DNA of 54,188 bases. Source: Acrocarpospora macrocephala (GTDB taxonomy: Bacteria; Actinomycetota; Actinomycetes; Streptosporangiales; Streptosporangiaceae). The position numbers and the translations under genes are program-made. The notes under the pieces were generated by a model. That model searched no databases. It was not told the origin of the DNA and saw nothing but the letters and a program-made list of their open reading frames with translations. Where the stretch lies: the NCBI RefSeq assembly GCF_009687865.1, contig NZ_BLAE01000079.1:1-54188 (forward strand), in the 5' to 3' direction. Below, piece by piece: positions 44,255 to 53,154 of the stretch. Each line of letters starts with the position of its first letter. Position 1 is the first letter of the stretch.

Positions 44255-46081
44255 TCACGGTGTCGCGGTGGCCAGGAACTGGGTGGTGGCGAGCTCGCGG
44301 TAGAGGTCGTCATCGGCGAGGAGTTCGGCGTGGGTGCCGGTGGCGCGGACCCGGCCTGACTCCATCACGATGATGCGGTCGGCTCCGGTCACCGTGGACA
44401 GCCGGTGCGCGATCACCAGGACCGTGGTGTCCGTGGCCACCTCCGCGATGACCTCGCGCAGCCGCAGCTCGTTGACCGCGTCCAGCTGCGAGGTGGCCTC
44501 GTCCAGCAGGAGCAGCCGGGGCCGCCGCAGCAGCGCCCTGGCGATGGCGACCCGCTGCCGCTCCCCGCCGGACAGCAGCACCCCGCGATGCCCGACCTGC
44601 GTCTCCAGGCCTTCGGGCAGGCGCGCGACCAGATCGTCCAGTTTGGTACGGGCGAGCGAGTGCCGTACCTCCGCCTCGGTGGCGTCCGGGGCGGCGAAGG
44701 TGAGGTTCTCCCGGAGGGTGCCGTCCAGGACGGGAGCGTCCTGTTCCACGTAGCCGACGGCGGCCCGCAGTTCGGCGAGATCCCAGTCCCGGATATCCCG
44801 CCCCGACATCGTGATATTTCCGGATAGGGGGGAGTAGAAGCGCTCCAGCAGCGCGAACACCGTGGACTTGCCCGCGCCGGACGGCCCGACCAAAGCCGAC
44901 AACCCGCCCGCGCGGACCTCGAAGCTCACCCCGTCGTGCACGATCGGCCGATCATCCCCGTAGCGGAACACGACGTCATCGAACGTGACCCCGATCGGCG
45001 GTCCGTCGGCGCGCAGCGCGGCGACGGTCGGCTCGCCGGGCAGCTCCTCGATCTCCCGGATCCGGGTGATGGCGGCCAGCCCGTTCTGCAGCTGGGTGAA
45101 GCTCTGCACCAGCTGCCCGATCGGCGCCACCAGGTAGAACAGGTACAGCAGAAACGCGATCAGCGACGCGACCGCCATCGACCCGTCGGCCACCCGGGCC
45201 CCGCCCACGCCGAGCACGGCCAGGAACGCCAGCTGCACCGACATCCAGGCGCTCACCCCGGCGGCCGACTGCCAGGCCGACGCCGTCACGCCACGGTCCC
45301 TGGCCTGCCGCGCCGCCGCCGACACGACCTCGATCTCGCGATGTTCCGCGCCGCTCGCCTTCACCGTACGGAATGCCTGCAGCGCCCGGTCCAGCGCGGA
45401 ACCCATCTCCCCCAGCGCCACCTGCGCCAGCGTGGACGCCTTCCGGATCCGCGGCAGGATCAGCGCGTTCACCAGGCCGACGCTGGCCACCACGCCCAGC
45501 GTGATCAGCAGCAGCACCACGTCCATGACCGCCATCAGCACCGCGGCTCCGGCGAACATGAACACCGAGCCGACGGCGGTGACCAGGGCGTCCGTACAGA
45601 CCGCGCGGAGCAGCGTGGTGTCGGCCGTGACCCGGGAGAGCAGGTCGCCGGGCTTGAGCCGGTCCACCTCGGCCACCCGCAGCCGCAGGATCCGATCCAC
45701 CAGCCGGGTCCTGGCCCCGAACACGATGCCCTCGCCCATGCGCTCCAGCACGAACCGCCCGACGGCCGAGATGATCGAACCGGCCAGCACCGCCCCGCAC
45801 AGCAGAAGCAGCGGGCCGAGCAGGGTCTGGCCGGTGCCGAACGCCTCGATCACGCTCTTGGCCAGCAGCGGCATGGCCAGCCCGGCCGCGCTCCCGATCA
45901 GGGCGAGCACCGCGCCGAGCACCAGCGTGCCCCGATGCGGGCGCAGGTAATCGAGTAACAGCCGCCACGACGCCCGCTCGCCCAGCGCGTTCAGCCGTCC
46001 TTCCGGAACAGCCGCCCCCCGCCGAACTTCTTGTGCACGGCCTGCTTGCTGACCCCCAGGGCCACTGCTATCTGCACCCAT
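44255..46081 (-). CDS. ABC exporter, fused membrane and ATPase domains
   Basis: Type IV ABC exporter of up to 608 residues. Six membrane helices (from about residue 40 to 330) precede a nucleotide-binding domain: Walker A GPSGAGKST, Q-loop VGYVEQDAPVL, signature LLSGGERQRVAIARALL, Walker B LLLLDEATSQLD, switch His in IAHRLST. The start is unsettled. ATG at 46081 makes a 91-base overlap with the HTH gene in another frame; no ATG or GTG follows before the conserved region. A CTG at 45994, behind GGAAGG and overlapping the HTH stop, is an alternative. Substrate unknown, probably a drug or lipid. Confidence 0.88.
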   Translation of the reverse strand: MGADSSGPGGQQAGRAQEVRRGAAVPEGRLNALGERASWRLLLDYLRPHRGTLVLGAVLALIGSAAGLAMPLLAKSVIEAFGTGQTLLGPLLLLCGAVLAGSIISAVGRFVLERMGEGIVFGARTRLVDRILRLRVAEVDRLKPGDLLSRVTADTTLLRAVCTDALVTAVGSVFMFAGAAVLMAVMDVVLLLITLGVVASVGLVNALILPRIRKASTLAQVALGEMGSALDRALQAFRTVKASGAEHREIEVVSAAARQARDRGVTASAWQSAAGVSAWMSVQLAFLAVLGVGGARVADGSMAVASLIAFLLYLFYLVAPIGQLVQSFTQLQNGLAAITRIREIEELPGEPTVAALRADGPPIGVTFDDVVFRYGDDRPIVHDGVSFEVRAGGLSALVGPSGAGKSTVFALLERFYSPLSGNITMSGRDIRDWDLAELRAAVGYVEQDAPVLDGTLRENLTFAAPDATEAEVRHSLARTKLDDLVARLPEGLETQVGHRGVLLSGGERQRVAIARALLRRPRLLLLDEATSQLDAVNELRLREVIAEVATDTTVLVIAHRLSTVTGADRIIVMESGRVRATGTHAELLADDDLYRELATTQFLATATP

Positions 46082-46224
46082 GAAATCCCCTGTACGCGTG
46101 CCCGCCGCACCTGCACCGCCGCCAGCCGGTCGGCCTGTCGCCGCAGCTCGGCCGCCGCGACGAGCCCGCGCAGGGGATCGTCCCCTTCGGCTGTGGTCAC
46201 GAGAGCCACGAGTTCTCCGTTCAT
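45991..46224 (-). CDS. Small helix-turn-helix regulator
   Basis: 77-residue basic DNA-binding protein. A helical N-terminal part with a charged amphipathic stretch (LRRQADRLAAVQVRR) precedes the helix-turn-helix GISWVQIAVALGVSKQAVHKKF. Proteins of this form are common one-domain regulators in actinobacteria. The ATG at 46224 lies 8 bases after a -10-like TAGGTT and has no ribosome binding site, so a leaderless mRNA is likely. Three GGTCAA-N6-TTGACC operators cover the promoter, implying that it regulates its own transcript and the exporter. It is coupled to the exporter gene. Confidence 0.83.
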   Translation of the reverse strand: MNGELVALVTTAEGDDPLRGLVAAAELRRQADRLAAVQVRRARVQGISWVQIAVALGVSKQAVHKKFGGGRLFRKDG

Positions 46225-46227
46225 AAG

Positions 46228-46300
46228 GGTCAACCTATGTTGACCACCCGGCTTGGTCAATCTAGGTTGACCCGCATCCCCGGGTCAACCCGGGTTGACC
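46228..46300 (-). promoter_or_regulatory. Three regularly spaced operators with embedded promoters
   Basis: GGTCAA-N6-TTGACC occurs at 46228-46245, 46255-46272 and 46283-46300 (spacers CCTATG, TCTAGG, CCCGGG), 27 and 28 bases apart. The half-site TTGACC is also a -35 box. On the minus strand TTGACC of operator 2 is followed after 17 bases by TAGGTT in operator 1. TTGACC of operator 3 is followed after 18 bases by TAGATT in operator 2. Binding would therefore shut both promoters. Confidence 0.82.
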
Positions 46301-46567
46301 CGATTCCGCTCTGCGCGTACGGCGACGGAGGTGAATCTTTCATCGGATTCCAGGGCGACATTTCCCATATCCCGCCGTGGATGTCCGCCACCGGGACGGT
46401 CAGCTCCCCGCAACATCCTGTACACACCCGCGAAATCCCCCGAGTCTGGGAGCGCGCCGGGCCGTCCCAAGAAGACCGGTTCACCAGCCCAACCGACCCT
46501 GCGGTCAATCCGCCGGGGCACACTTCTCCGGCCATTTGCTTAACCGGTTAATGCAGAAAGGCAGATC
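46301..46567. promoter_or_regulatory. Upstream region of the mannanase gene with LacI-type operator
   Basis: No credible gene. At 46540-46551 lies the perfect palindrome TTAACCGGTTAA with central CG, typical of LacI-family repressor sites, 16 bases before the mannanase ATG. AAAGG (46556-46560) is the ribosome binding site. Repression relieved by mannan-derived sugar is the usual logic for such genes; no LacI gene is in the window. Confidence 0.6.
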
Positions 46568-48481
46568 ATGAGAAAATGGATCGCACTCTCCGGTGCGACG
46601 GTCCTCGCCCTGCTCGTGTCCCTGTTCGTCACCGCGCTCCCCGCCGACGCCGCGGTCGGCCTGCGGATCAGCGGCCGGAACATCGTCGAGGCCAACGGCA
46701 ACAACTTCATCATCCGCGGCACCAGCCACGCGCACACCTGGTTCCCGACCCAGACGAGCTCGATCGCGAACATCAAGGCCAAGGGCGCCAACGCGGTCCG
46801 CATCGTGCTCAGCGGCGGCCGGTGGCAGCCCGCCAACAACGCCGCCGACGTGGCCAACATCATCTCGCTGTGCAAGGCCAGCCGGCTGGTCTGCATCCTG
46901 GAAAATCATGACACGACCGGGTTCGGCGAGCAGGGCGGGTCGATCAGCCTGGACGCGGCGGTCAACTACTGGATCAGCATCCAGAGCGCGCTGACCGGCC
47001 AGGAGAACACGGTCATCATCAACATCGGCAACGAGCCGGTCGGCAACAACGCGGTCACCCCGAACTGGACCCAGGCCACCAGCGCGGCCATCACCCGGAT
47101 GCGCAACGCCGGCTTCCAGCACCTGCTGATGGTGGACGCCCCCAACTGGGGCCAGGACTGGCAGTTCGCCATGCGCGACACGGCCGCGTCCGTGAAGGCC
47201 GCCGACCCGACGGGCAACACCGTCTTCTCGATCCACATGTACGGCGTGTTCGACACCGCGGCGGAGATCAACGCGTACCTGAACGCCTTCCAGACCGCCA
47301 ACCTGCCCCTGGTGATCGGCGAGTTCGGCCACAACCACTCGGACGGCAACCCCGACGAGGACACGATCATGGCCCAGGCGCAGGCCCGTGGCCTCGGTTA
47401 CCTCGGCTGGTCCTGGAGCGGCAACGGCGGCGGCGTGGAGTACCTGGACCAGGTCACCAACTTCGACCCCAACCAGCTGACCTCGTGGGGCACCCGCCTG
47501 TTCAACGGCCCCAACGGCATCGCCTCCACCGCCCAGGAGTGCTCGCTCTGCGGCGGCACCACCCCCACCGACACGACCCCGCCGACCACACCGGGCGCCC
47601 CGACCGCGTCCAGCGTGACCTCGACCGGGGCGACCATCTCCTGGGGCGCCTCCACCGACAGCGGCGGCTCCGGCCTGGCGGGCTACAACGTCTACCGCGA
47701 GCAGGGCACCACCGACCCCCTGCTCGGCCAGTCCACCAGCAACTCCCTCGCCCTCACCGGCCTGACGGCCAACACCCAGTACCAGGTGTACGTCCGAGCA
47801 CGTGACGGCGCGGGCAACCTGTCCGGCAACTCGACCTTGGTCACCTTCACCACCACCGGCGGTACCACCGACACCACGCCGCCGACCACACCGGGCACCC
47901 CGACCGCGTCCGGCGTGACCTCCTCCGGCGCGACCCTCACCTGGACCGCCTCCACCGACTCGGGCGGTTCCGGCCTGGCCGGCTACAACGTCTACCGCGA
48001 GCAGGGCACGACCGACCCGCTGCTCGGCTCGCCGACGACCAACTCGATCACCCTGACCGGCCTGACCGCCAACACCCAGTACCAGGTCTACGTCCGGGCC
48101 CGGGACGGCGCCGGGAACCTGTCCGGGAACTCGTCCCTGGTCACCTTCACCACCACCGGCGGCGGCACCGGCGGCGGCTGCACCGTGGTCGCCACCACCC
48201 AGAACACCTGGAACAACGGGTACGTGATCCAACCGGTCACCGTCACGGCCGGAAGCTCGCCAATCACTTCGTGGACGGTCACCTTCACCCTCCCGGCCGG
48301 CCACACCGTCTCCGGGTCCTGGAACGCCACCTTCACGCAAAGCGGCCAGACCGTGACCGCCAAGAGCGTGAGCCACAACGGCAACCTCCCGGCGGGAGGC
48401 AGCGGCAACTTCGGCTTCCAGGGCAGCCGCCCCAACGGCAACACCGCCGTGCCGACCGGCTACACCTGCACCACTCCATAA
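46568..48481 (+). CDS. Secreted GH5 endo-beta-mannanase with two FnIII domains and CBM2
   Basis: 637-residue secreted glycoside hydrolase. Signal peptide about 1-29 (ends PADAA). GH5 domain about 30-325, resembling actinomycete mannanases (family GH5_8) through RGTSHAHTWFPTQT and VCILENHDTTGFGE. The acid/base is Glu156 in INIGNEP and the nucleophile Glu252 in VIGEFG. Two fibronectin III domains (about 337-430 and 437-530) repeat almost identically with a 300-bp period. A CBM2 (about 537-637) binds crystalline polysaccharide. Cellulase activity is the main alternative. A palindromic operator lies upstream and a terminator follows. Confidence 0.93.
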   Translation: MRKWIALSGATVLALLVSLFVTALPADAAVGLRISGRNIVEANGNNFIIRGTSHAHTWFPTQTSSIANIKAKGANAVRIVLSGGRWQPANNAADVANIISLCKASRLVCILENHDTTGFGEQGGSISLDAAVNYWISIQSALTGQENTVIINIGNEPVGNNAVTPNWTQATSAAITRMRNAGFQHLLMVDAPNWGQDWQFAMRDTAASVKAADPTGNTVFSIHMYGVFDTAAEINAYLNAFQTANLPLVIGEFGHNHSDGNPDEDTIMAQAQARGLGYLGWSWSGNGGGVEYLDQVTNFDPNQLTSWGTRLFNGPNGIASTAQECSLCGGTTPTDTTPPTTPGAPTASSVTSTGATISWGASTDSGGSGLAGYNVYREQGTTDPLLGQSTSNSLALTGLTANTQYQVYVRARDGAGNLSGNSTLVTFTTTGGTTDTTPPTTPGTPTASGVTSSGATLTWTASTDSGGSGLAGYNVYREQGTTDPLLGSPTTNSITLTGLTANTQYQVYVRARDGAGNLSGNSSLVTFTTTGGGTGGGCTVVATTQNTWNNGYVIQPVTVTAGSSPITSWTVTFTLPAGHTVSGSWNATFTQSGQTVTAKSVSHNGNLPAGGSGNFGFQGSRPNGNTAVPTGYTCTTP

Positions 48482-48497
48482 TCCTGACCAGCGGAAA

Positions 48498-48530
48498 TGT
48501 GGCCCCGGGACCCCTGGGGCCACACTTTTT
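48498..48530 (+). terminator. Intrinsic terminator after the mannanase gene
   Basis: 9-bp perfect stem (TGTGGCCCC / GGGGCCACA) and a TTTTT tract, 17 bases past the stop. Confidence 0.88.
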
Positions 48531-48640
48531 GAAAAAGAACCAATCCGCGAGCGTCCATGGGGCGAATAGGCGGTCGAGGAGTCCGGCCGGACACCTCATC
48601 TGACCCAAACCTCCCTACCGTCCCGAGAGGACCGTTTGAC

Positions 48641-50038
48641 ATGGAGCTCCGGATTAACCGGCGATCCCTGATCGCCGTTGGGGTCGCGGGGGCGCTGGCC
48701 GCCTCCTCGATCCTGCTTCTTCGCCCGGCCGCCCCGAGCGCCTCCTCGCACCGCGAGGCTCCGCTCATCTCCGGCGACCCGCGCAACGACAACACCGACG
48801 TGTACGCCTTCGTCAGCCCCGACAAGACCGACACGGTCACCCTGATCGCCAACTGGATCCCGTTCGAGGAGCCCAACGGAGGCCCGAACTTCTACTTCTT
48901 CGACACCAACTCCCGCTACAACATCAAGATCGACAACGATGGCGACGCCAAGCCCGACGTCACCTACCAGTGGACCTTCAAGAACATCGACAAGCGCGGC
49001 AACGGCAGCGGCACGTTCCTCTACAACAACGGCCCCGTGACGTCGCTGAAGGACGAGAACCTGCTGTTCAAGCAGAAGTACACGCTCAAGCGCATCACCG
49101 AGAAGGGCACCACCACGATCGGCACCGGCACCGTCGCGCCGAGCAACACCGGCCCCGCGTCGTTCCCCGACTACGCCAAGGTGCGCAGTGAGGCCGTAGA
49201 CGGCATCAAGGGCGGCGGCAAGCAGTTCGCCGGCCAGTCCGACGAGGCCTTCTTCCTCGACCTGCGCGTGTTCGACCTGCTCTACGGCGGCAACCTGTCC
49301 GAGGTCGGCCAGGACACCACCCGCGGCTACAACGTGCACACGCTGGCCGTCCAGGTGCCCAAGAAGGAAGTCGCGCTCAAGGGCGACGTGACGCGCAACC
49401 CGGTCGTCGGCATCTGGTCGACCACCGACAAGTGGAGCCCGAGGGGCTACGTCCAGGTCTCGCGCCTGGGCCAGCCGCTGGTCAACGAGGTCGTGGTCCC
49501 GGCCCCGCTGAAGGACGCCTTCAACTCGCTCAGCCCCGACAAGGACGCGGACATCCCGGCCGTGGTGAAGAAGGTCACCAACCCCGAGGTGCCGATGTTG
49601 CTGGAGGGCATCTACGGCCTGAAGGCCCCGAAGACCCCGCGTAACGACCTGGTCGAGATCTTCCTGACCGGCATCGCGAAGAAGAACGGCCCGATCAAGG
49701 CCGACCTGAACTCGCAGATCCTGAACAAGGACGCCGGCAAGCTGCGCCCGTCGGAGATGCTGCGGCTCAACCTCACCATCCCGGTGACCGCCAGCCCGAA
49801 CCGGCTCGGCGTGCTCGCGGGTGACCTGCAGGGCTTCCCGAACGGCCGCCGCCTCGGCGACGACGTGGTGGACATCGCCCTCCAGGCGATGGCGGGCGCC
49901 GCCCAGACCGGCCAGCTGGTCCCGGCCCTGGCGGCGGGCGACAAGGTCGACCGGAACGACGTGCCGTTCCTGACGACCTTCCCGTACATCCCCGGGCCCA
50001 GCAACCAGGCCGTGAACCAGACCTTCAACGGTTCCTGA
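48641..50038 (+). CDS. Secreted DUF4331 family protein
   Basis: 465-residue exported protein. A signal peptide (about 1-35, RRSLIAVGVAGALAAS) is followed by SHREAPLISGDPRNDNTDVYAFVSPD, the hallmark of DUF4331. Aspartate-rich DNDGDAKPD (about 98-106) resembles a calcium-binding loop. The family has no settled function. The ATG at 48641 follows GAGAGGACC. It heads a cassette with a TPR protein and a NicO-type permease, separated from them by a GC hairpin. Confidence 0.87.
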   Translation: MELRINRRSLIAVGVAGALAASSILLLRPAAPSASSHREAPLISGDPRNDNTDVYAFVSPDKTDTVTLIANWIPFEEPNGGPNFYFFDTNSRYNIKIDNDGDAKPDVTYQWTFKNIDKRGNGSGTFLYNNGPVTSLKDENLLFKQKYTLKRITEKGTTTIGTGTVAPSNTGPASFPDYAKVRSEAVDGIKGGGKQFAGQSDEAFFLDLRVFDLLYGGNLSEVGQDTTRGYNVHTLAVQVPKKEVALKGDVTRNPVVGIWSTTDKWSPRGYVQVSRLGQPLVNEVVVPAPLKDAFNSLSPDKDADIPAVVKKVTNPEVPMLLEGIYGLKAPKTPRNDLVEIFLTGIAKKNGPIKADLNSQILNKDAGKLRPSEMLRLNLTIPVTASPNRLGVLAGDLQGFPNGRRLGDDVVDIALQAMAGAAQTGQLVPALAAGDKVDRNDVPFLTTFPYIPGPSNQAVNQTFNGS

Positions 50039-50050
50039 CCCATCCAGACC

Positions 50051-50082
50051 CCGCCGCCGCGGCTGAGCTGTCGCGGCGGCGG
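50051..50082 (+). terminator. Hairpin between DUF4331 and TPR genes
   Basis: 11-bp perfect stem (CCGCCGCCGCG and complement), no T-tract. It probably lowers expression of the downstream pair relative to the DUF4331 gene. Confidence 0.55.
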
Positions 50083-50110
50083 CCATTCCCATGCCGAGGA
50101 GGTCCTCAAA

Positions 50111-51394
50111 ATGCTGGAAGTACCCACTAAAAAGCGCACGGTGGGCGTCATCGCGGGGGCCTTCCTCGCGGCGGTCGTCCTCACGGCGGGCGCCACCCTG
50201 ATCCCCGGATCCGAAGCTCCCGCCCCCGCGGCTCCCGCCGTGGCGGTCGGCGCGAACGGCTCCGCGCCAGGCTCGATCCCCGCGCTCCAGGTCCGCTTGA
50301 AACGGCTGCCGAAAGACGACAGCGCATGGGCCGCCCTCGGGGCCGCCTACGTTCAGCAGGCCAGAATCACTGGGGATCCCTCGTTCTACCCCAAAGCCGA
50401 ACAGGCCGTCGCCCGGTCGCTGGAGCTGAAGCCGGGCAACTTCGCCGGACTCACCGGCCAGGCCGCGCTCGCGGCGGGCCGCCACGACTTCGCCGCCGCC
50501 GTACGTCTCGCCGACCAAGCCGTCGCCGCCAACCCTTACGGGCCCGTCGCGTACGGCGTGCTGGCCGACGCGCACACCCAACTCGGCGCGTACGACCAGG
50601 CCACGAAGGCGATCACCAGGATGATGGAGCTCGCTCCGGGCGTCTCCTCCTTCACCCGGGCTTCCTACGACGCCGAGCTACACGGGGACCAGGTGACCGC
50701 GCGCCGCATGCTCGAATACGCGCTCCGCGACGCCTACCTCCCCGGCGATGTCGCCTTCTGCCAGCACTACCTGGGCGAGCTGGCCGTACACTCGGGCGAT
50801 TTCGACCGGGCCCGCGAGCACTACCGGCTGGCGCTCTCCGCCGACCCGCAGTTCGTGCCCGCGCAGGCGGGTCTGGCCCGCGTCGCCGCGCTCACCGGAA
50901 ACCTGACCGAAGCCGCTGACCAGTACGCGAGCGTCACCGGACGCCTCCCCCTCACCCAATACCTGGTCGAATACGGCGAAGTCCTCGAAAAGCTGGGCCG
51001 CGACGCCTCCGGCCAGTGGCGGCTGCTCACCGCACAGCGCGGGCTGATGCGCGCCAACGGCGTCTACGACGACGTCACCTGGGCCGAGTACGAGGCCGAC
51101 CACGGCGACCCCGCGACCGCCGTCGAATACGCCAGGGCCGAATACGACCGCAACCCCAGTGTGATCGCCGCCGACGCGCTCGCCTGGGCCCTGCACCGGA
51201 ACGGCGACGCCCGCCAAGCCCTGCCGTACGCGAAGGAGGCGACCGCCACCGGCTGGCGCAACGCCCTGTTCGCCCACCACCGGGCCGAGATCGAGCGAGC
51301 GCTCGATCTCCCGGCAGCCAAGTCCGAGGCCCTGGTCAAGACCTACAACCCGCGCTTCGACCCGGAGCTCCCAGCCCTGCAGAGGTTCTCATGA
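50111..51394 (+). CDS. Membrane-anchored TPR protein
   Basis: 427-residue protein with one N-terminal membrane segment (VGVIAGAFLAAVVLTAGATL) and an extracytoplasmic Pro/Ala linker. An array of tetratricopeptide-like helices follows (about 55-400; AWAALGAAYVQQARI, AEQAVARSLELKPGNF, AREHYRLALSADPQFVPAQAGLA). It should scaffold protein contacts outside the cell membrane. The start follows GAGGAGG and the end overlaps the permease start by ATGA, so the two are coupled. Confidence 0.83.
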   Translation: MLEVPTKKRTVGVIAGAFLAAVVLTAGATLIPGSEAPAPAAPAVAVGANGSAPGSIPALQVRLKRLPKDDSAWAALGAAYVQQARITGDPSFYPKAEQAVARSLELKPGNFAGLTGQAALAAGRHDFAAAVRLADQAVAANPYGPVAYGVLADAHTQLGAYDQATKAITRMMELAPGVSSFTRASYDAELHGDQVTARRMLEYALRDAYLPGDVAFCQHYLGELAVHSGDFDRAREHYRLALSADPQFVPAQAGLARVAALTGNLTEAADQYASVTGRLPLTQYLVEYGEVLEKLGRDASGQWRLLTAQRGLMRANGVYDDVTWAEYEADHGDPATAVEYARAEYDRNPSVIAADALAWALHRNGDARQALPYAKEATATGWRNALFAHHRAEIERALDLPAAKSEALVKTYNPRFDPELPALQRFS

Positions 51395-53154
51395 CCACCG
51401 CCCTCGACCACCTGGCCGACCTGCGCGGCGCCGACGGCGCCCGGCGGCCATCCCGGCTCGGCCGCGGCTTCCGGCTGGCCCTCACCGCGGCTCTGACCGG
51501 CCTCGTCGTGGCCGTCGCGTCGCTGGCCGTGCTGATGGCCATCCCCGCGGTCGCGCAGGCACACCCGCTCGGCAACTTCACCGTCAATCACTACAACGGC
51601 CTGCGCCTCTACGCCGACCACGTCGAGAACACCGCCGTCGTGGACTCCGCCGAACTCCCCACTCTGCAGTCGGAACCGGCCATCGACACCGACGCCTCCG
51701 GCTCGGTCTCGGCCGCCGAGTCCCAGGCCCACGCCACCTCCCAGTGCGCCGCCCTGATCGCCGCGCAGCGCCTCACCGTGGGCGGCTCCCCCATCCCCTG
51801 GCAGGTCGACACCGCTTCCTTCGCCTACCACCCAGGCCAGGGCGGCCTCAAGACCAGCCGCCTGACCTGCGCCCTCACCGCCGCCGCCACCCCCACCGGC
51901 ACGATCGCCTTCACCGATGACTTCCTCGCCGACCGCCTCGGCTGGCGCGAGATCACCCTCGCCTCGGATTCGGTACGGCTCGCGCCCACCGGCCTCCCCG
52001 TCACGAGCGTCACCAACGAACTCCGCGCCTACCCGGAGGACCTGCTCGCCTCCCCCCTCGACCAGCGCGCCACCACCGTGACCGTCGACCCCAACGGCAC
52101 GATCCCCGGCCTGCCCGAGACGGCTTCCGCCCAGAGGATCTCGACCCCCGGCATCTCCGCTCCCGGCCCGATCGGCGCCTGGCTGGCCGGTCTCGACCGC
52201 ACCTTCACCGACCTGGTCGGCTCCACCTCGCTCACTGTCCCCGTGGGCTTGCTGGCCGTCCTCCTCGCCGCCGTCCTCGGCGCGGGCCACGCCCTCATCC
52301 CCGGCCACGGCAAGACCATCATGGCCGCCTACCTGGCCGGCCGCCGCGGCCGCCCCCGCGACGCGCTCGTCGTCGGCATGACGGTCACCGTCACCCACAC
52401 CGTCGGCGTCCTGGTCGTCGGTCTCCTCCTGAGCGCCTTCTCCGCCCTGGCCGGCGACTCCGTCCTCGCCTGGCTAGGCCTGGCCAGCGGCCTACTCATC
52501 ACCGCCATCGGCGCCCGCCTCCTCTGGACATCCATCAAAGGCAACCCCAACGGCACTGCCTACGGCCACGGACATGGGCACGGCCATGGGCACGGACACG
52601 GCCATGGGCATGGGCATGGGCATGAGCACGCCGACGAACACAGCCACGCACACGATCACGCGGAAGAACACGGACATGGCCACGGGCACGGACATGGCCA
52701 TGGGCACGGTCACGCGCTTGAAACCGAGAGAGTCGGTAGTGTCACGACGCTTGAGCGGAGCGACGTCGAGGTTCTCGCAGATCTCGAATCTCCTGAACCG
52801 GAGCACCCCAAGCAGCCTGCACGCAGTGGGCGGCGAATCGGCCTGGTCGGCATGGGCATCGCCGGTGGCCTCGTGCCCAGCCCATCCGCCCTGATCGTGC
52901 TCCTCGGCGCAATCGCCCTCGGCCGCACCTGGTTCGGCATCGGCCTGGTCGCCGCCTACGGCATCGGAATGGCCGCCACCCTAACCGCCACCGGCCTACT
53001 CCTCGTCAAACTAGCAAGCCGCCTCGACCGCCTAACCACCACAGGCACAGGCCTCCTCTCCAGAATCTCCACCCTCGCCCCAATCGGCACCGCCTTGATC
53101 GTCATCACCCTCGGCCTAGGCCTGGCCATCCGCTCCCTCACCGGAAGCCTCTAA
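51391..53154 (+). CDS. NicO-type nickel/cobalt (or other metal) permease with His-rich loop
   Basis: 587-residue membrane protein. A signal or anchor segment is followed by an extracytoplasmic domain beginning AHPLGNFTVNHYNGL. Residues 99-110 fit a perfect EF-hand loop, with ligands at Asp99, Asp101, Ser103, Ser105 and Glu110. About six membrane helices follow with the family motif GAGHALIPGHGKT (about 300). A loop at 52567-52713 holds 23 His in 49 residues, then SPSALIVLLGAIALG. Members move Ni2+ or Co2+ or export metal. The ATG overlaps the TPR stop. Confidence 0.85.
   Translation: MTTALDHLADLRGADGARRPSRLGRGFRLALTAALTGLVVAVASLAVLMAIPAVAQAHPLGNFTVNHYNGLRLYADHVENTAVVDSAELPTLQSEPAIDTDASGSVSAAESQAHATSQCAALIAAQRLTVGGSPIPWQVDTASFAYHPGQGGLKTSRLTCALTAAATPTGTIAFTDDFLADRLGWREITLASDSVRLAPTGLPVTSVTNELRAYPEDLLASPLDQRATTVTVDPNGTIPGLPETASAQRISTPGISAPGPIGAWLAGLDRTFTDLVGSTSLTVPVGLLAVLLAAVLGAGHALIPGHGKTIMAAYLAGRRGRPRDALVVGMTVTVTHTVGVLVVGLLLSAFSALAGDSVLAWLGLASGLLITAIGARLLWTSIKGNPNGTAYGHGHGHGHGHGHGHGHGHGHEHADEHSHAHDHAEEHGHGHGHGHGHGHGHALETERVGSVTTLERSDVEVLADLESPEPEHPKQPARSGRRIGLVGMGIAGGLVPSPSALIVLLGAIALGRTWFGIGLVAAYGIGMAATLTATGLLLVKLASRLDRLTTTGTGLLSRISTLAPIGTALIVITLGLGLAIRSLTGSL

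Noticed and set aside
46505-48523. Long minus-strand frame opposite the mannanase
   Set aside because: Antisense shadow of a gene with clear GH5, FnIII and CBM2 domains; repetitive Val/Gly/Ala composition without any motif.
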